Positions 40,493-49,597 of a DNA stretch of 50,362 nucleotides are shown here, piece by piece. The stretch's first letter is position 1, and each line of letters begins with the position of its first letter. The stretch is taken from NCBI RefSeq assembly GCF_002150765.1, contig NZ_MUYM01000145.1:1-50362 (forward strand), written 5' to 3'. This DNA is from Lentzea kentuckyensis (GTDB lineage Bacteria; Actinomycetota; Actinomycetes; Mycobacteriales; Pseudonocardiaceae). The notes beneath the pieces were generated by a model. The model saw nothing but the letters and a program-made list of their open reading frames with translations, made no database searches and was not told the origin of the DNA. The position numbers and the translations under genes are program-made.

Positions 40493-41533
40493 ATGTCCCT
40501 CAAGCGCCTCGCGCTCCTCACCGCCGCCCTGAACGTGGCCGTGCTGGCCCCGATCCCTGCTGTGGCGGCAACTGCGGCGTTGCCGCCACAGTGCTCTGGC
40601 ACCGCGCCGATCAAGTGCAGTTTCAACGTCGCACCAGGAAACTACGACGTCACCGTGGAACTCGGCAGCACCACCAAGGCAGCCAACACTTCCATGTCGG
40701 TGGAAGCCCGCAGGCAGGTCCTCAACGCCGTCTCCACCACCGCCGGCCAGATCGTCCGCACCAAAGCCACGGTCAACGTCCGCAACCCCGAAGGCCAGCC
40801 CACCGGCCAGGGCGGCACCGGCACACCGGGCCTGCAGATCACGTTCAGCGGCAGCGCACCCGCGATCGGCTCACTGACCGTCACCCCTGCCCGGGCTCCC
40901 CTTGCGGTCTACCTCGCCGGTGACTCGACCACCTGCGACCAGTTCTACGTGCCCTACGCCGGCTGGGGCCAGTTCCTGCCGGCGCGGGTTCGCGAAGGTG
41001 CCGTGATCGCGAACTACGGCGACTCCGGCGAGAGCTCCGGCAGCTTCCTGTCCAACAGCGCGCTGTTCCCGACGATGAAGCCGCTGATCAAGAGCAAGGA
41101 CCTGGTGTTCATCCAGTTCGGTCACAACGACAAGCAGACCACCGCGACGGCCTTCCGCGACAACCTCACCCGGATGATCAACGGTGTGCGCGAGCGCGGC
41201 GGCGTTCCGGTGCTGGTGACACCACCGGTGCGCAGGCGGTTCGACGGCAGCAAGCTCGACGGCGTCGCGTTGCACATCAACGGCAAGGGCGTGGACCTGC
41301 CCGCCGTGATGCGGTCACTCGGCCGCAGCGCCAACGTGCCGGTCATCGACCTGACCGCCAAGAGCAAGGCCCTCGTCGAGTCGATGGGACCGTCGGCATC
41401 TCAGGCGCTGTACCTCACCAAGGAAACCGGCGACAACACCCACTTCTCCGAGCGCGGCGCCGCGGAGATGGCGACCCTCGTCGTGCAGGGCGTCCGGGAG
41501 CTGAACCTGCCGCTGACCGACCACCTGCGCTGA
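40493..41533 (+). CDS. Secreted rhamnogalacturonan acetylesterase (SGNH/GDSL)
   Basis: 346 residues from ATG 40493, behind AGGAGA. A signal peptide is followed by a beta-sandwich domain of about 100 residues ('CSFNVAPGNYDVTVELGS'), galactose-binding or CBM-like. The SGNH catalytic domain starts near 135: S145 in 'YLAGDSTTCDQ', Gly and Asn blocks in 'NYGDSGESSGSF' and 'IQFGHNDKQ', and D314/H317 in 'GDNTHFSERGA'. It removes acetyl groups from rhamnogalacturonan I so that the lyase encoded next (29 bp downstream) can act. It is probably cotranscribed with the PL11 gene. Confidence 0.92.
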   Translation: MSLKRLALLTAALNVAVLAPIPAVAATAALPPQCSGTAPIKCSFNVAPGNYDVTVELGSTTKAANTSMSVEARRQVLNAVSTTAGQIVRTKATVNVRNPEGQPTGQGGTGTPGLQITFSGSAPAIGSLTVTPARAPLAVYLAGDSTTCDQFYVPYAGWGQFLPARVREGAVIANYGDSGESSGSFLSNSALFPTMKPLIKSKDLVFIQFGHNDKQTTATAFRDNLTRMINGVRERGGVPVLVTPPVRRRFDGSKLDGVALHINGKGVDLPAVMRSLGRSANVPVIDLTAKSKALVESMGPSASQALYLTKETGDNTHFSERGAAEMATLVVQGVRELNLPLTDHLR

Positions 41534-41562
41534 GCTTTCGACTGACCTGTTGGAGGTCACTC

Positions 41563-43803
41563 ATGCTTTTGCACCGATGGCGCGCCGCACCGCTGGCCGC
41601 CGGCGTCGTCGCCCTGACCTTGGCCGGCAACGGTCTTGTCAGCTCGGCGGCCTCGGCGGCGGCGACCCGATACGAAGCGGAAGCCGCGCCGGCCACCTGT
41701 GCCGGCGCGATCGAGTCCAACCACGCCGGCTACTCCGGCAGCGGGTTCTGCAACGGCGACAACACAGTCGACGCGGCGACGCAGTTCACCGTGACCGCCG
41801 CCGAGGCCGGTACGGCGACCATCGCCGTCCGGTACGCCAACGGCGCGACCGACAACCGCCCCACCGACGTGCTCGTCAACGGTGCGGTCGCCCACTCGGG
41901 CGCCGCGTTCGATCCGACCGGAGCCTGGTCCACCTGGGGCACCAAGACGTTCACCGTGTCAGTGAACGCCGGTACGAACACGATCCGGCTGGACCCGTCC
42001 ACCGCGGCGGGCCTGGCGAACATCGACTACCTCGACCTCGAAGCCGGTGGCACTCCGCCACCCGCGGGCAGGCAGCTGGAGGATCTCAACCGCGGTCTGG
42101 TCAGCGTGCGCTCCGGATCCGGCAACCTGGTGTCGTGGCGGCTGTTCGGGACCGAGCCGGCCTCGACCGGGTTCAACGTCTACCGCGGCTCCACGAAGCT
42201 CAACGCCGCGCCGATCACCAGCTCCACGAACTTCCTGGACTCCGGGGCACCGGCGGACGCCTCGTACACGGTCCGCGCGGTCGTGAACGGCACCGAGCAG
42301 GAGCCGTCCGAGCCGTCGCTGCGCTTCACCGGAGGCAACTACCTGGACGTGCCGATCTCCAGGCCGGGAAGCAACTACACGGCCGGTGACGCGAGTGTCG
42401 GCGACGCGGACGGCGACGGCCAGTACGAGATCTTCCTCAAGTGGGATCCCAGCGACCAGAAGGACAACTCCCAGTCCGGTCGCACCAGCAACGTCTACCT
42501 CGACGCGTACAAGCTCAACGGACAGCGGCTGTGGCGCATCGATCTCGGCCGCAACATCCGCGCCGGTGCGCATTACACCCAGTTCCAGGTGTACGACTAC
42601 GACGGCGACGGCCGGGCCGAACTCGCGGTGAAGACGGGTGACGGCACGGTGTCGGGCACCGGCCAAGTGATCGGCAACGCCAACGCCGATCACCGCAACT
42701 CCGACGGCTACATCATCACCGGACCCGAGTACCTGACCGTGTTCAACGGGCTCACCGGCGCCGTCATGTCCACGGTGAACTTCGAGCCGGCCCGCGGCAA
42801 CATCTGCGACTGGGGTGACTGCAAGGGCAACCGGGGTGACCGGTTCCTGGCGGGCACCGCCTACCTCGACGGGCAACGGCCCAGCATCATCATGGGCCGC
42901 GGCTACTACGAGAAGAGCACGATCGCGGCCTGGGACTTCCGGGACGGCCAGCTCACCCGGCGCTGGAAGTTCGACTCCGGCAGCGCCGGCCGGCAGTGGA
43001 CCGGCAGGGGCACCCACTCACTGTCCATTGCGGACGTCGACGGCAACGGCACCGACGAGATCATCTACGGCGGCATGACCATCAACGCCGACGGCACCGG
43101 ACGCTACACCACGAACTTCTACGCCCACGGCGACGCGTTGCACGTCAGCGACTTCGTGCCCAGCCGCCCCGGACAGGAGATCTGGCAAATTCACGAGCAG
43201 AGCTCCGGCGCCGCCGCCACCCTGCGCGACGCCAACAGCGGCGCCGTGATCATGCAGAAGAACAACACCTGCAACTGCGAAGGCCCCGCTCGCGGTGTGG
43301 CCGGCGACGTGTACGCCGGCAATCCCGGCGCCGAGTTCTGGGGCAAGGGCACCGGCCTGACGAGCGCGTTCAACTCCTCCGGCGGCAGCGTCGGACGAGC
43401 ACCCGCCAGTGCGAACTTCCTCGTCTGGTGGGACGCCGACCCGGTGCGCGAACTGCTCGACGGCAACCACGTCGACAAGTACGGCACCAGCGCCGACACC
43501 CGCCTGCTCACCGGTTCCGGCGCACACTCCATCAACGGAACCAAGTCCACCCCGTCGCTGTCCGGCGACCTGTTCGGCGACTGGCGCGAGGAAGTCGTCC
43601 TGCCCCGCGACGACAACGCCGCACTGCGCGTCTACGCCACGACGGTCCAGACCGACAGGCGGATCCACACCCTGCTGCACGACCCCCAGTACCGCGTGGC
43701 CATCGCGTGGCAGAACACCGCCTACAACCAGCCGCCACACCCGAATTTCTTCCTCGGCAACGGCATGAGCACGCCGCCACAACCGAACATCCACCTCCGC
43801 TGA
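41563..43803 (+). CDS. Secreted PL11 rhamnogalacturonan lyase with N-terminal CBM35-like module
   Basis: 746 residues from ATG 41563, behind GGAGG. After a signal peptide comes a CBM35-like module (about 35-163: 'YEAEAAPATCAGAIESNHAGYSG' ... 'NIDYLDLEAGG'), then the PL11 eight-bladed propeller ('RQLEDLNRGLVSVRSGSGNLVSWRLFG', 'VYDYDGDGRAELAVKTGDG', 'NICDWGDCKGNRGDRFLAG', 'GDLFGDWREEVVLP'). Several DxDGxG-type Ca-binding loops are visible, as in YesW/YesX. It cleaves the rhamnosyl-galacturonate bond by beta-elimination. It follows the acetylesterase directly and ends in a terminator. Confidence 0.95.
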   Translation: MLLHRWRAAPLAAGVVALTLAGNGLVSSAASAAATRYEAEAAPATCAGAIESNHAGYSGSGFCNGDNTVDAATQFTVTAAEAGTATIAVRYANGATDNRPTDVLVNGAVAHSGAAFDPTGAWSTWGTKTFTVSVNAGTNTIRLDPSTAAGLANIDYLDLEAGGTPPPAGRQLEDLNRGLVSVRSGSGNLVSWRLFGTEPASTGFNVYRGSTKLNAAPITSSTNFLDSGAPADASYTVRAVVNGTEQEPSEPSLRFTGGNYLDVPISRPGSNYTAGDASVGDADGDGQYEIFLKWDPSDQKDNSQSGRTSNVYLDAYKLNGQRLWRIDLGRNIRAGAHYTQFQVYDYDGDGRAELAVKTGDGTVSGTGQVIGNANADHRNSDGYIITGPEYLTVFNGLTGAVMSTVNFEPARGNICDWGDCKGNRGDRFLAGTAYLDGQRPSIIMGRGYYEKSTIAAWDFRDGQLTRRWKFDSGSAGRQWTGRGTHSLSIADVDGNGTDEIIYGGMTINADGTGRYTTNFYAHGDALHVSDFVPSRPGQEIWQIHEQSSGAAATLRDANSGAVIMQKNNTCNCEGPARGVAGDVYAGNPGAEFWGKGTGLTSAFNSSGGSVGRAPASANFLVWWDADPVRELLDGNHVDKYGTSADTRLLTGSGAHSINGTKSTPSLSGDLFGDWREEVVLPRDDNAALRVYATTVQTDRRIHTLLHDPQYRVAIAWQNTAYNQPPHPNFFLGNGMSTPPQPNIHLR

Positions 43804-43826
43804 CCCGATGGTCCGGCGGGTCAGCG
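43798..43826 (+). terminator. Terminator overlapping PL11 stop codon
   Basis: CGCTGACCC and GGGTCAGCG form a perfect 9-bp stem with an 11-nt loop. The stem includes the TGA stop at 43801-43803. Confidence 0.65.
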
Positions 43827-43905
43827 GCACCTACCCGGCCCGTCTGACCGCGACCAGGTCTCCCGCCGCCAGCTCCGCACCTCACCACCCCTGCAAGGAG
43901 CCATC

Positions 43906-44799
43906 GTGTCGATGCAACGACGTTCTTTCCTGAGGCTGAGCACGGTCGCGGCGGCGACCGTGGGTGGCGCGACCCTGCTCGGCACCAGCCTGGCCAGTGC
44001 CGCCGCCCCGGTCTCGCCTCTGGGAACCGCGCCGTCCACGCCCTTCGCCGTCGGTGTGCGCCAGTACAGCTGGACGCGCGGCAGCCGCAAGATCAACACC
44101 TACGTCTACTACCCCGCCGCCGGCACCGCCGGCGGCAGCCCGGTGACCAACGCCCCCGTCGCCGCCGGTGTCTTCCCCGTCTACAACTTCACCCACGGCT
44201 TGGGCAGCAGCCCGCAGAACTCCCTGTTCATCATCAGGGCCCTCGCCTCAGCGGGCTTCGTCGTCCCCGCCCCGCACTTCAACCACAACTTCGGCGACGT
44301 CAACAACGGCAACACCTCCAAGGACGTCTCGCAGGTCCTCACCAACACCCTCGCCCTCAACGCGAGCGGCCCGCTGGCCGGGCACATCAACACCGGCCTC
44401 GGGGTCGGCGTCTCCGGCCACTCGCTGGGCGGCATGGTCACCCACGGCCTGCTCACGTCCTGGCCCGACAAGCGGATCATCTCGGCGAACCCGCAGTCCT
44501 GTGTGGACATGGGCAACCCGTCGAGCTCCGTGAACGCCAAGGTCCTGTTCGTGCACGGCGACAAGGACTCGACCACGAGCTACTCCTCGGCCCGGCAGGC
44601 CTACAACGAGATCAGGTGGCCCAAGGCCTTCCTCACCTTCGTCGGCGGCAGCCACACCAGTTTCTGGAGCGACCAGCGCTTCCCCAGGACCGTCGTCGAC
44701 TGGGCCCGCTGGACCATGTACGGCGACACCGCCGCACGCGACCGCCTCCCCGCCGACGCGTCCGGATCCAAGACCCGGTGGGAAGCCCAGCTGGGGTAA
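43906..44799 (+). CDS. Tat-exported alpha/beta hydrolase, dienelactone-hydrolase/chlorophyllase-like
   Basis: 297 residues from GTG 43906 (AAGGAG five bases before; ATG 43912 is the alternative). The Tat signal is 'QRRSFLRLSTVAAATVGG'. The mature enzyme has the oxyanion region 'VYNFTHGLGSSPQN', the nucleophile elbow 'GVSGHSLGGMVTH', the acid Asp in 'FVHGDKDSTT' and the base His in 'VGGSHTSFW'. It resembles the platelet-activating-factor-acetylhydrolase/chlorophyllase/cutinase-like branch. The substrate is unknown; an ester in plant polymers fits the context. Export in folded form distinguishes it from its Sec-exported neighbours. Confidence 0.85.
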   Translation: MSMQRRSFLRLSTVAAATVGGATLLGTSLASAAAPVSPLGTAPSTPFAVGVRQYSWTRGSRKINTYVYYPAAGTAGGSPVTNAPVAAGVFPVYNFTHGLGSSPQNSLFIIRALASAGFVVPAPHFNHNFGDVNNGNTSKDVSQVLTNTLALNASGPLAGHINTGLGVGVSGHSLGGMVTHGLLTSWPDKRIISANPQSCVDMGNPSSSVNAKVLFVHGDKDSTTSYSSARQAYNEIRWPKAFLTFVGGSHTSFWSDQRFPRTVVDWARWTMYGDTAARDRLPADASGSKTRWEAQLG

Positions 44800-44809
44800 C
44801 ACGAGATCT

Positions 44810-44839
44810 GCCGGGGCAACGCTCTGGCGGTGCCCCGGC
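44810..44839 (+). terminator. Terminator after alpha/beta hydrolase gene
   Basis: GCCGGGGCA and TGCCCCGGC form a perfect 9-bp stem with a 12-nt loop, 10 bp past the stop. Confidence 0.75.
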
Positions 44840-44854
44840 ACGGTGCCAGCAACC

Positions 44855-44885
44855 CTCCGCAATCACATTTCTCCGCAATCACATT
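44855..44885. repeat. 15-bp direct repeat in the GH43 leader
   Basis: CTCCGCAATCACATT occurs at 44855-44869 and 44871-44885, a 16-bp period, just before the GH43 start at 44897. It may be a regulator-binding direct repeat or a duplication. Confidence 0.75.
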
Positions 44886-44896
44886 GGACGGGCTCG

Positions 44897-45994
44897 ATGA
44901 CACAGTCTTTCCACGGCAATGCCTCACCGCGACGTCCGCTCAGACGCCGCACCGCACTCGTCCTCGCCGGCGCGTTGATCGTGAGCGGCGCCGCTGCAGT
45001 GGTCGCGGGGCCGTCGGCTCAGGCCGCGGTGATCGACGCGGCGCCGGCACCGAAGTACGCCGGCTACCTGTTCTCCTACTTCACCGGCGAGAACACCGCC
45101 TCCGGCGAGCAGGTCTACTTCGCACTCAGCCAGGGCAACGACCCGACGCGATGGCGCCAGCTCGACACCGGACGACCGGTGCTGACCTCGGCCATCGGGA
45201 CCCGCGGCGTGCGCGACCCGTTCATCCTCCGCTCACCGCAAGGCGACAAGTTCTACCAGATCGCCACCGATCTGCGGATGTACGGCAACGGCAACTGGGA
45301 CCAGGTGCAGCGGACCGGCAGCAAGTCCATCGTGGTCTGGGAGTCGACCGACCTGGTGAACTGGAGCGCGCCGCGCCTGGCGCGGGTCTCACCGGACACC
45401 GCCGGCAACTCATGGGCCCCTGAGGCGTACTACGACGAAACCCTCGGTCGGTTCGTCGTGTTCTGGGCCTCGAAGCTGTACTCCCCCAACGATCCGAACC
45501 ACACCGGCAACACCTACAACCGGATGATGTACGCCACGACGTCCGACTTCCGCACCTTCAGCGCCGCTCAGGTCTGGGTCGACAAGGGTTACTCGACGAT
45601 CGACTCGACCCTCACCAAGCACAACGGCACCTACTACCGCTTCACGAAGGACGAGCGGAGTTCCTCACAGTCCGCCTGCGGCAAGTTCGTCCTCGCGGAG
45701 AAGTCGTCGTTCATCCTCAGCCGCAGCTACTCCTTCGTCGCCGAGTGCCTCGGGAAGAACGCGATCAGGCAAGGCGAGGGACCGCTGGTCTTCAAGTCGA
45801 ACACCGAGGAACGCTGGTACATGTTCATCGACGAGTACGGCGGCCGGGGCTACGTCCCGTTCACGACCACCGACCTCAACGCTCGGCAGTGGACGCCCGT
45901 CTCCAGCTACACCCTGCCCGGCCGGCCGCGCCACGGCACCGTCCTGCCGGTCACCCAAGCCGAGTACGACCGGCTGCTGCGGCGCTGGGGCTGA
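44897..45994 (+). CDS. Secreted GH43-family glycoside hydrolase
   Basis: 365 residues from ATG 44897. The signal peptide (RRPLRRRTALVLAGALIVSG, cleavage near 'AQAA') leads to a five-bladed propeller: 'YAGYLFSYFTGENTASGEQVYF', 'GTRGVRDPFILRSP' (Asp near 107), 'SIVVWESTDLVNWS', 'GNSWAPEAYYDE', 'TIDSTLTKHNGTYYRFTKDE' and 'RQGEGPLVF' with a candidate acid Glu. This is the GH43 clan-F pattern of exported arabinofuranosidase/galactanase-like enzymes; the precise specificity cannot be read. It is monocistronic between two hairpins. Its role would be removal of side chains from pectin or arabinogalactan. Confidence 0.87.
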   Translation: MTQSFHGNASPRRPLRRRTALVLAGALIVSGAAAVVAGPSAQAAVIDAAPAPKYAGYLFSYFTGENTASGEQVYFALSQGNDPTRWRQLDTGRPVLTSAIGTRGVRDPFILRSPQGDKFYQIATDLRMYGNGNWDQVQRTGSKSIVVWESTDLVNWSAPRLARVSPDTAGNSWAPEAYYDETLGRFVVFWASKLYSPNDPNHTGNTYNRMMYATTSDFRTFSAAQVWVDKGYSTIDSTLTKHNGTYYRFTKDERSSSQSACGKFVLAEKSSFILSRSYSFVAECLGKNAIRQGEGPLVFKSNTEERWYMFIDEYGGRGYVPFTTTDLNARQWTPVSSYTLPGRPRHGTVLPVTQAEYDRLLRRWG

Positions 45995-46009
45995 GCGCCC
46001 TGTGGTGGA

Positions 46010-46034
46010 CCGCGCCGCCGACCAGGCGGCGCGG
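46010..46034 (+). terminator. Strong terminator after GH43 gene
   Basis: CCGCGCCGCC and GGCGGCGCGG form a perfect 10-bp stem with a 5-nt loop, 15 bp past the stop. 46035-46254 shows no gene. Confidence 0.85.
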
Positions 46035-46254
46035 CACATCATCGAGTCCCACGTGCAGCAGGTTTTCGGAGTTCAGGAGCGCACAAGCTCTCAGTGCACG
46101 CTGTAGCCGCCAAGTGAGCGCTCTCGTGCGGTCACACGGTCGTCGTAGCCGCGGGCCCACCACCGCGCCGAGATCATTCCCGGCTGCATCGGCCGCCATC
46201 AGGAAGCTCGTCGGGATTTCGAGCTAATCTGCGGTGCGAGCAGGAGGGATTTCG

Positions 46255-47448
46255 ATGCCGATCTCACTCAACGCCGCCAACGTTCTTCCCCAGGACGCGG
46301 CGGACGCCACACTTGTCGCGAGGGTCTTCGACCCGTCTGCGGGCGGCCCGTCGGTCGTGACGATCCGCGGCGAAGAGGTCGTCGATCTGTCGCCGCTGAC
46401 ATCGACCGTGTCGTCACTGCTCGAGCGGCCGGACGCGCTGGAGATCGTCAAGAACCACCCAGGCGGCACGTCGTGGCCGCTCGCGGAGGTTCTGGCCGCT
46501 ACGACGAACCCGACCGATGCTGTTCCCCGGTTTCTGGCACCGGTCGACCTGCAGGTGCTCAAGGCCGCTGGCGTGACCTTCGTCCGCAGCATGCTCGAGC
46601 GGGTCATCGAAGAGCGCGCCGACGGGGATCCCGCGCGGGCCCAGGAAGTGCGACAGAAGGTGGGCGCGATCGTCCAGGGCCACATCTCCAGCCTGAAGCC
46701 GGGGTCCGCGGAGGCCGCGGAGGTGAAGAGAGTTCTTCAGACCGAGGGCCTGTGGTCGCAGTACCTCGAGGTCGGAATCGGCCCGGACCCTGAAATCTTC
46801 ACCAAGGCCCCGGTGCTCTCGGCGGTGGGGCTGGGAGCCGACATCGGTGTACTCGCCCGCTCAGCCTGGAACAACCCCGAGCCCGAGCTCGTCCTGGTGG
46901 TGAACTCGCGCGGGAACCCGGTCGGCGCAACGCTCGGCAACGACGTCAACTTGCGTGACTTCGAGGGCCGCAGTGCTCTCCTGCTCACCGAGGCGAAGGA
47001 CAACAACGCCTCTTGCGCCATCGGTCCGTTCCTCCGGCTCTTCGACGACGGGTTCACCCTGGCGGACGCCAAAGCCACCGAGATCGCCTTGGACATCACC
47101 GGCCCCGACGGTTTCGAGCTGCACGGCGTCAATCCGGTGTCGGAGATCAGCCGGGAGCTCGAGGACCTCGTGTCCCACGCTTTCGGCGCCCACCACCGCT
47201 ATCCCGACGGCTTCGTGCTGTTCACCGGCACGATGTTCGCTCCAACCGAGGATCGGGACCAGCCCGGCGAAGGGTTCACCCACAAGATCGGGGACGTCGT
47301 TCGCATCTCTTCGCCCCGATTGGGCGCCTTGACGAACGTCGTGAACACGGCGGAGGACGCGGAAGACTGGACGTTCGGCATCACTGCGCTGATGGAGAAC
47401 CTCGCCGCCCGCGGTCTGCTGAGCTCGCGCACGGAAGCGCGCTCGTGA
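46255..47448 (+). CDS. Fumarylacetoacetate hydrolase-family enzyme (AraD1-like)
   Basis: 397 residues from ATG 46255, behind AGGAGGG. It is cytoplasmic. A long N-terminal part ('EVVDLSPLTSTVSSLLERPD', 'VDLQVLKAAGVTFVRSMLERVIEERA') precedes the FAH-type barrel with metal-ligand segments 'GIGPDPEIFTKAP', 'PEPELVLVVNSRG' and 'GNDVNLRDFEGRSALLL'. This layout fits the 2-keto-3-deoxy-sugar-acid dehydratase/hydrolase branch (AraD1-like) rather than tyrosine-pathway FAH. In this context it may degrade arabinonate- or galactonate-derived keto acids; that is inference. Confidence 0.85.
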   Translation: MPISLNAANVLPQDAADATLVARVFDPSAGGPSVVTIRGEEVVDLSPLTSTVSSLLERPDALEIVKNHPGGTSWPLAEVLAATTNPTDAVPRFLAPVDLQVLKAAGVTFVRSMLERVIEERADGDPARAQEVRQKVGAIVQGHISSLKPGSAEAAEVKRVLQTEGLWSQYLEVGIGPDPEIFTKAPVLSAVGLGADIGVLARSAWNNPEPELVLVVNSRGNPVGATLGNDVNLRDFEGRSALLLTEAKDNNASCAIGPFLRLFDDGFTLADAKATEIALDITGPDGFELHGVNPVSEISRELEDLVSHAFGAHHRYPDGFVLFTGTMFAPTEDRDQPGEGFTHKIGDVVRISSPRLGALTNVVNTAEDAEDWTFGITALMENLAARGLLSSRTEARS

Positions 47449-47522
47449 CCAAGGTGGTCGTCACCGACAAATTGGCCCTCTGATTTGGCGGCGGGCTATC
47501 CATTCCCACATGAACACCGACC

Positions 47523-47960
47523 CTGAGCCGCCAACCTCGACGCGCCTGCGTCCTCGTCACCGGAGGTGCCTCCGGCATCGGCCAGGCAACCGTCCTGCGC
47601 CTCCTGGCAGAGGGCGCTCACGTCGTCGCCGCAGACGTGAACGAGGCCGGTCTCGAAGACACGGTCAACCGCGCCGGCACCGACCGTCTCACCACCAGGG
47701 TGCTGGACGTCTCGCAAGAGGAGGCTGTCAACGCCGTCGTCGCGGACAGCATCCGGGCTCTCGGCCTCACCTGGGCAGAGGCGGAACTCGACTCCGTGCA
47801 CGGGCGCATCGCAACCCACTGGCGGATCGAAGACGACCGGTTCCGCCTCACCGTCACGGTGCCGCCGGGAACAACCGCGACCGTGACGTTGCCAGATGGA
47901 CGCACGTTCACCGCGGCCCCGGCACGCATGTGGAGAGTTGCTTCGTATAGGGCCGCGTGA
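47523..47960 (+). pseudogene. In-frame chimera: SDR N-terminus joined to GH78 rhamnosidase C-terminus
   Basis: From about 47523 one frame reads 'RACVLVTGGASGIGQATVLR' and 'VVAADVNEAGLEDTVNRAG', a short-chain dehydrogenase nucleotide-binding half, up to 'VVADSIRALG' (about 47763). Without a break it continues 'LTWAEAELDSVHGRIATHW' and 'TVTVPPGTTATVTLPDGR', the C-terminal beta-sandwich of GH78 alpha-L-rhamnosidases, to a stop at 47960. No ATG/GTG/TTG start is in frame (a TGA lies at 47511; the nearby ATG at 47510 is in another frame). It has neither active site. The GH78 piece suggests a lost rhamnosidase of the pectin cluster. Confidence 0.8.
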
Positions 47961-48166
47961 ACTGTCGTCACGCCACTTGTGGCTGCCGCACCAGGTGTCA
48001 GCGATTTGCAACCACGCGCTGCCATCGTCGCCCGCGAGTCCGGTGATCGATTCGCCGGAACCGACGGTTGAAGGGACGCGCGGCGATGCGGGCCTGCCCC
48101 GTCCGCGTTTCCCTTCCGTGGAACGCGAGTGTCCGCACGGGCATTCGTTGATGGGGGTACTTTTCT
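47961..48166. other. Gap before protease gene
   Basis: No gene. It contains the leader of the protease, with GGGGG (48153-48157) as a possible ribosome site. Confidence 0.4.
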
Positions 48167-49579
48167 TTGAACAGACACAAGCGCCGAATCCTGATCCGTG
48201 TGATCGCCGCCGGTTCGGTAGCCGCCGCGGTGCTCGGTGCCGGACAGCCGGCCGGCGCCGCATCGAGCTCCACCGTCGTCACCGGCGACCAGGCGGCCAC
48301 GGCCACGGCGGTCGAGGTGTTCACCGCGGCACCCGCGATTCCGGACCAGCTCGCCGACGACGTGGCCCAGGCTCTGGAGACGGCTGAGGCGCGCGCCGAC
48401 GCGGATCCAGCGGACCTCGCCCCTCCGTATGTCGATCGGGCCACCGGGCGGATCGTCGCGGGCGTCCGTGCCGAGGCCGGTTCGACGAAGGTCGCCTACG
48501 CGGCGGCCAGCATCGCCGTCAACGCGTCCAATGACGACGACGGCAACGACGACCCGGCCCAGGACGGCATCGAGACCGGCAAGACCGAGGAACCGCCGGC
48601 CGCATCACCGGCCCCGGCGCCCAACCAGGTCATCATCATCCCGAGGATGTTCTACCCGAGCACGCCGAAGGCGAAGTACAGCCTCGCCGACCTCGACGCC
48701 GTGAAGGACGCGGTGCTGGAGTCCGACGTACCCGGTGTGGGCAACCTGTACGCCGCGTCTGTGGACGCCGAACGCAACCGCGTGGTCGTGCGCGCCACAG
48801 CGCTCACCGAGGAGACCCGCACGGCGCTGGCCACCCGGTACGGCGCCGACAAGGTCGCGGTTCACCTCACTCCGGGTGTGTCCCCTGGTGCCGAGTACAG
48901 CCGGGACGACGATGCCAACCCGTTCTACGGCGGTTCCACCACCAACACCAACGTGGGCACCTGCACGGTCGGGTTCTCCTGGACGCACCAGGGCGAGAGC
49001 TACTTCCTCACCGCCGGGCACTGCACGAGTGCCAACAGCGACGTGCGGATGCCGCACTACGGCAGCCAGAAGATCGGCAAGGTCGTCAAGGACAACTGGA
49101 ACAACACGACCGGCTCGACCAAGATGAGCGGTGTGTCGTACTACAGCGGTGACCTCTCGCTGGTGAAGATGAACGGCAACTGGCTGACCGCCGGGGACAT
49201 TTACGTCGGTGGGCCGAACGGAAGCTCGCACCGGAAGGTCAAGGGAGTCGCCTCCAAGTCGCCGAAAATCGGCGACAAGTACTGCACGGGTGGCACCACC
49301 AAGGGTGAGCTGTGCGGCTGGAAGGTCGCCGACCCCAAGACGAACATCAAGTACCGGGACGGCCAGATGGCCCGCAACATCACCCTGGGCAAGAAGAGCG
49401 GCACCTGCACCGCCCCCGGCGACTCCGGTGGCCCGATCTACACGATCAGCGGCGGAAAGGTCGTCGCGAAGGGCATCCACAGCGGCGGCGGCAAGTGGTC
49501 GGACGGCGACTGCCTGGAAGTGTTCACCGACATCCGGTTGGCCGAGAAGGCCCTGCCCGGCATCGTGAAGAAGGGCTGA
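48167..49579 (+). CDS. Secreted S1-family (trypsin-like) serine protease with long N-terminal region
   Basis: 470 residues from TTG 48167. The signal peptide is 'KRRILIRVIAAGSVAAAVLGA' in part, cleavage near 'PAGA'. A region of about 220 residues follows that resembles a pro-domain ('KYSLADLDAVKDAVLESDVPG', 'VVVRATALTEETRTALATRYG', similar to alpha-lytic-type propeptides). The catalytic domain starts near 'NVGTCTVGFSW': His in 'FLTAGHC' (about 283), Asp in 'YYSGDLSLVKM', Ser in 'APGDSGGPIYT' (about 420). Cysteine pairs flank both halves. It is secreted, self-processing and probably a nutrient-scavenging endopeptidase. It is monocistronic, with a terminator downstream. Confidence 0.92.
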   Translation: MNRHKRRILIRVIAAGSVAAAVLGAGQPAGAASSSTVVTGDQAATATAVEVFTAAPAIPDQLADDVAQALETAEARADADPADLAPPYVDRATGRIVAGVRAEAGSTKVAYAAASIAVNASNDDDGNDDPAQDGIETGKTEEPPAASPAPAPNQVIIIPRMFYPSTPKAKYSLADLDAVKDAVLESDVPGVGNLYAASVDAERNRVVVRATALTEETRTALATRYGADKVAVHLTPGVSPGAEYSRDDDANPFYGGSTTNTNVGTCTVGFSWTHQGESYFLTAGHCTSANSDVRMPHYGSQKIGKVVKDNWNNTTGSTKMSGVSYYSGDLSLVKMNGNWLTAGDIYVGGPNGSSHRKVKGVASKSPKIGDKYCTGGTTKGELCGWKVADPKTNIKYRDGQMARNITLGKKSGTCTAPGDSGGPIYTISGGKVVAKGIHSGGGKWSDGDCLEVFTDIRLAEKALPGIVKKG

Positions 49580-49597
49580 CGAGCCCCGTCATCGAGC

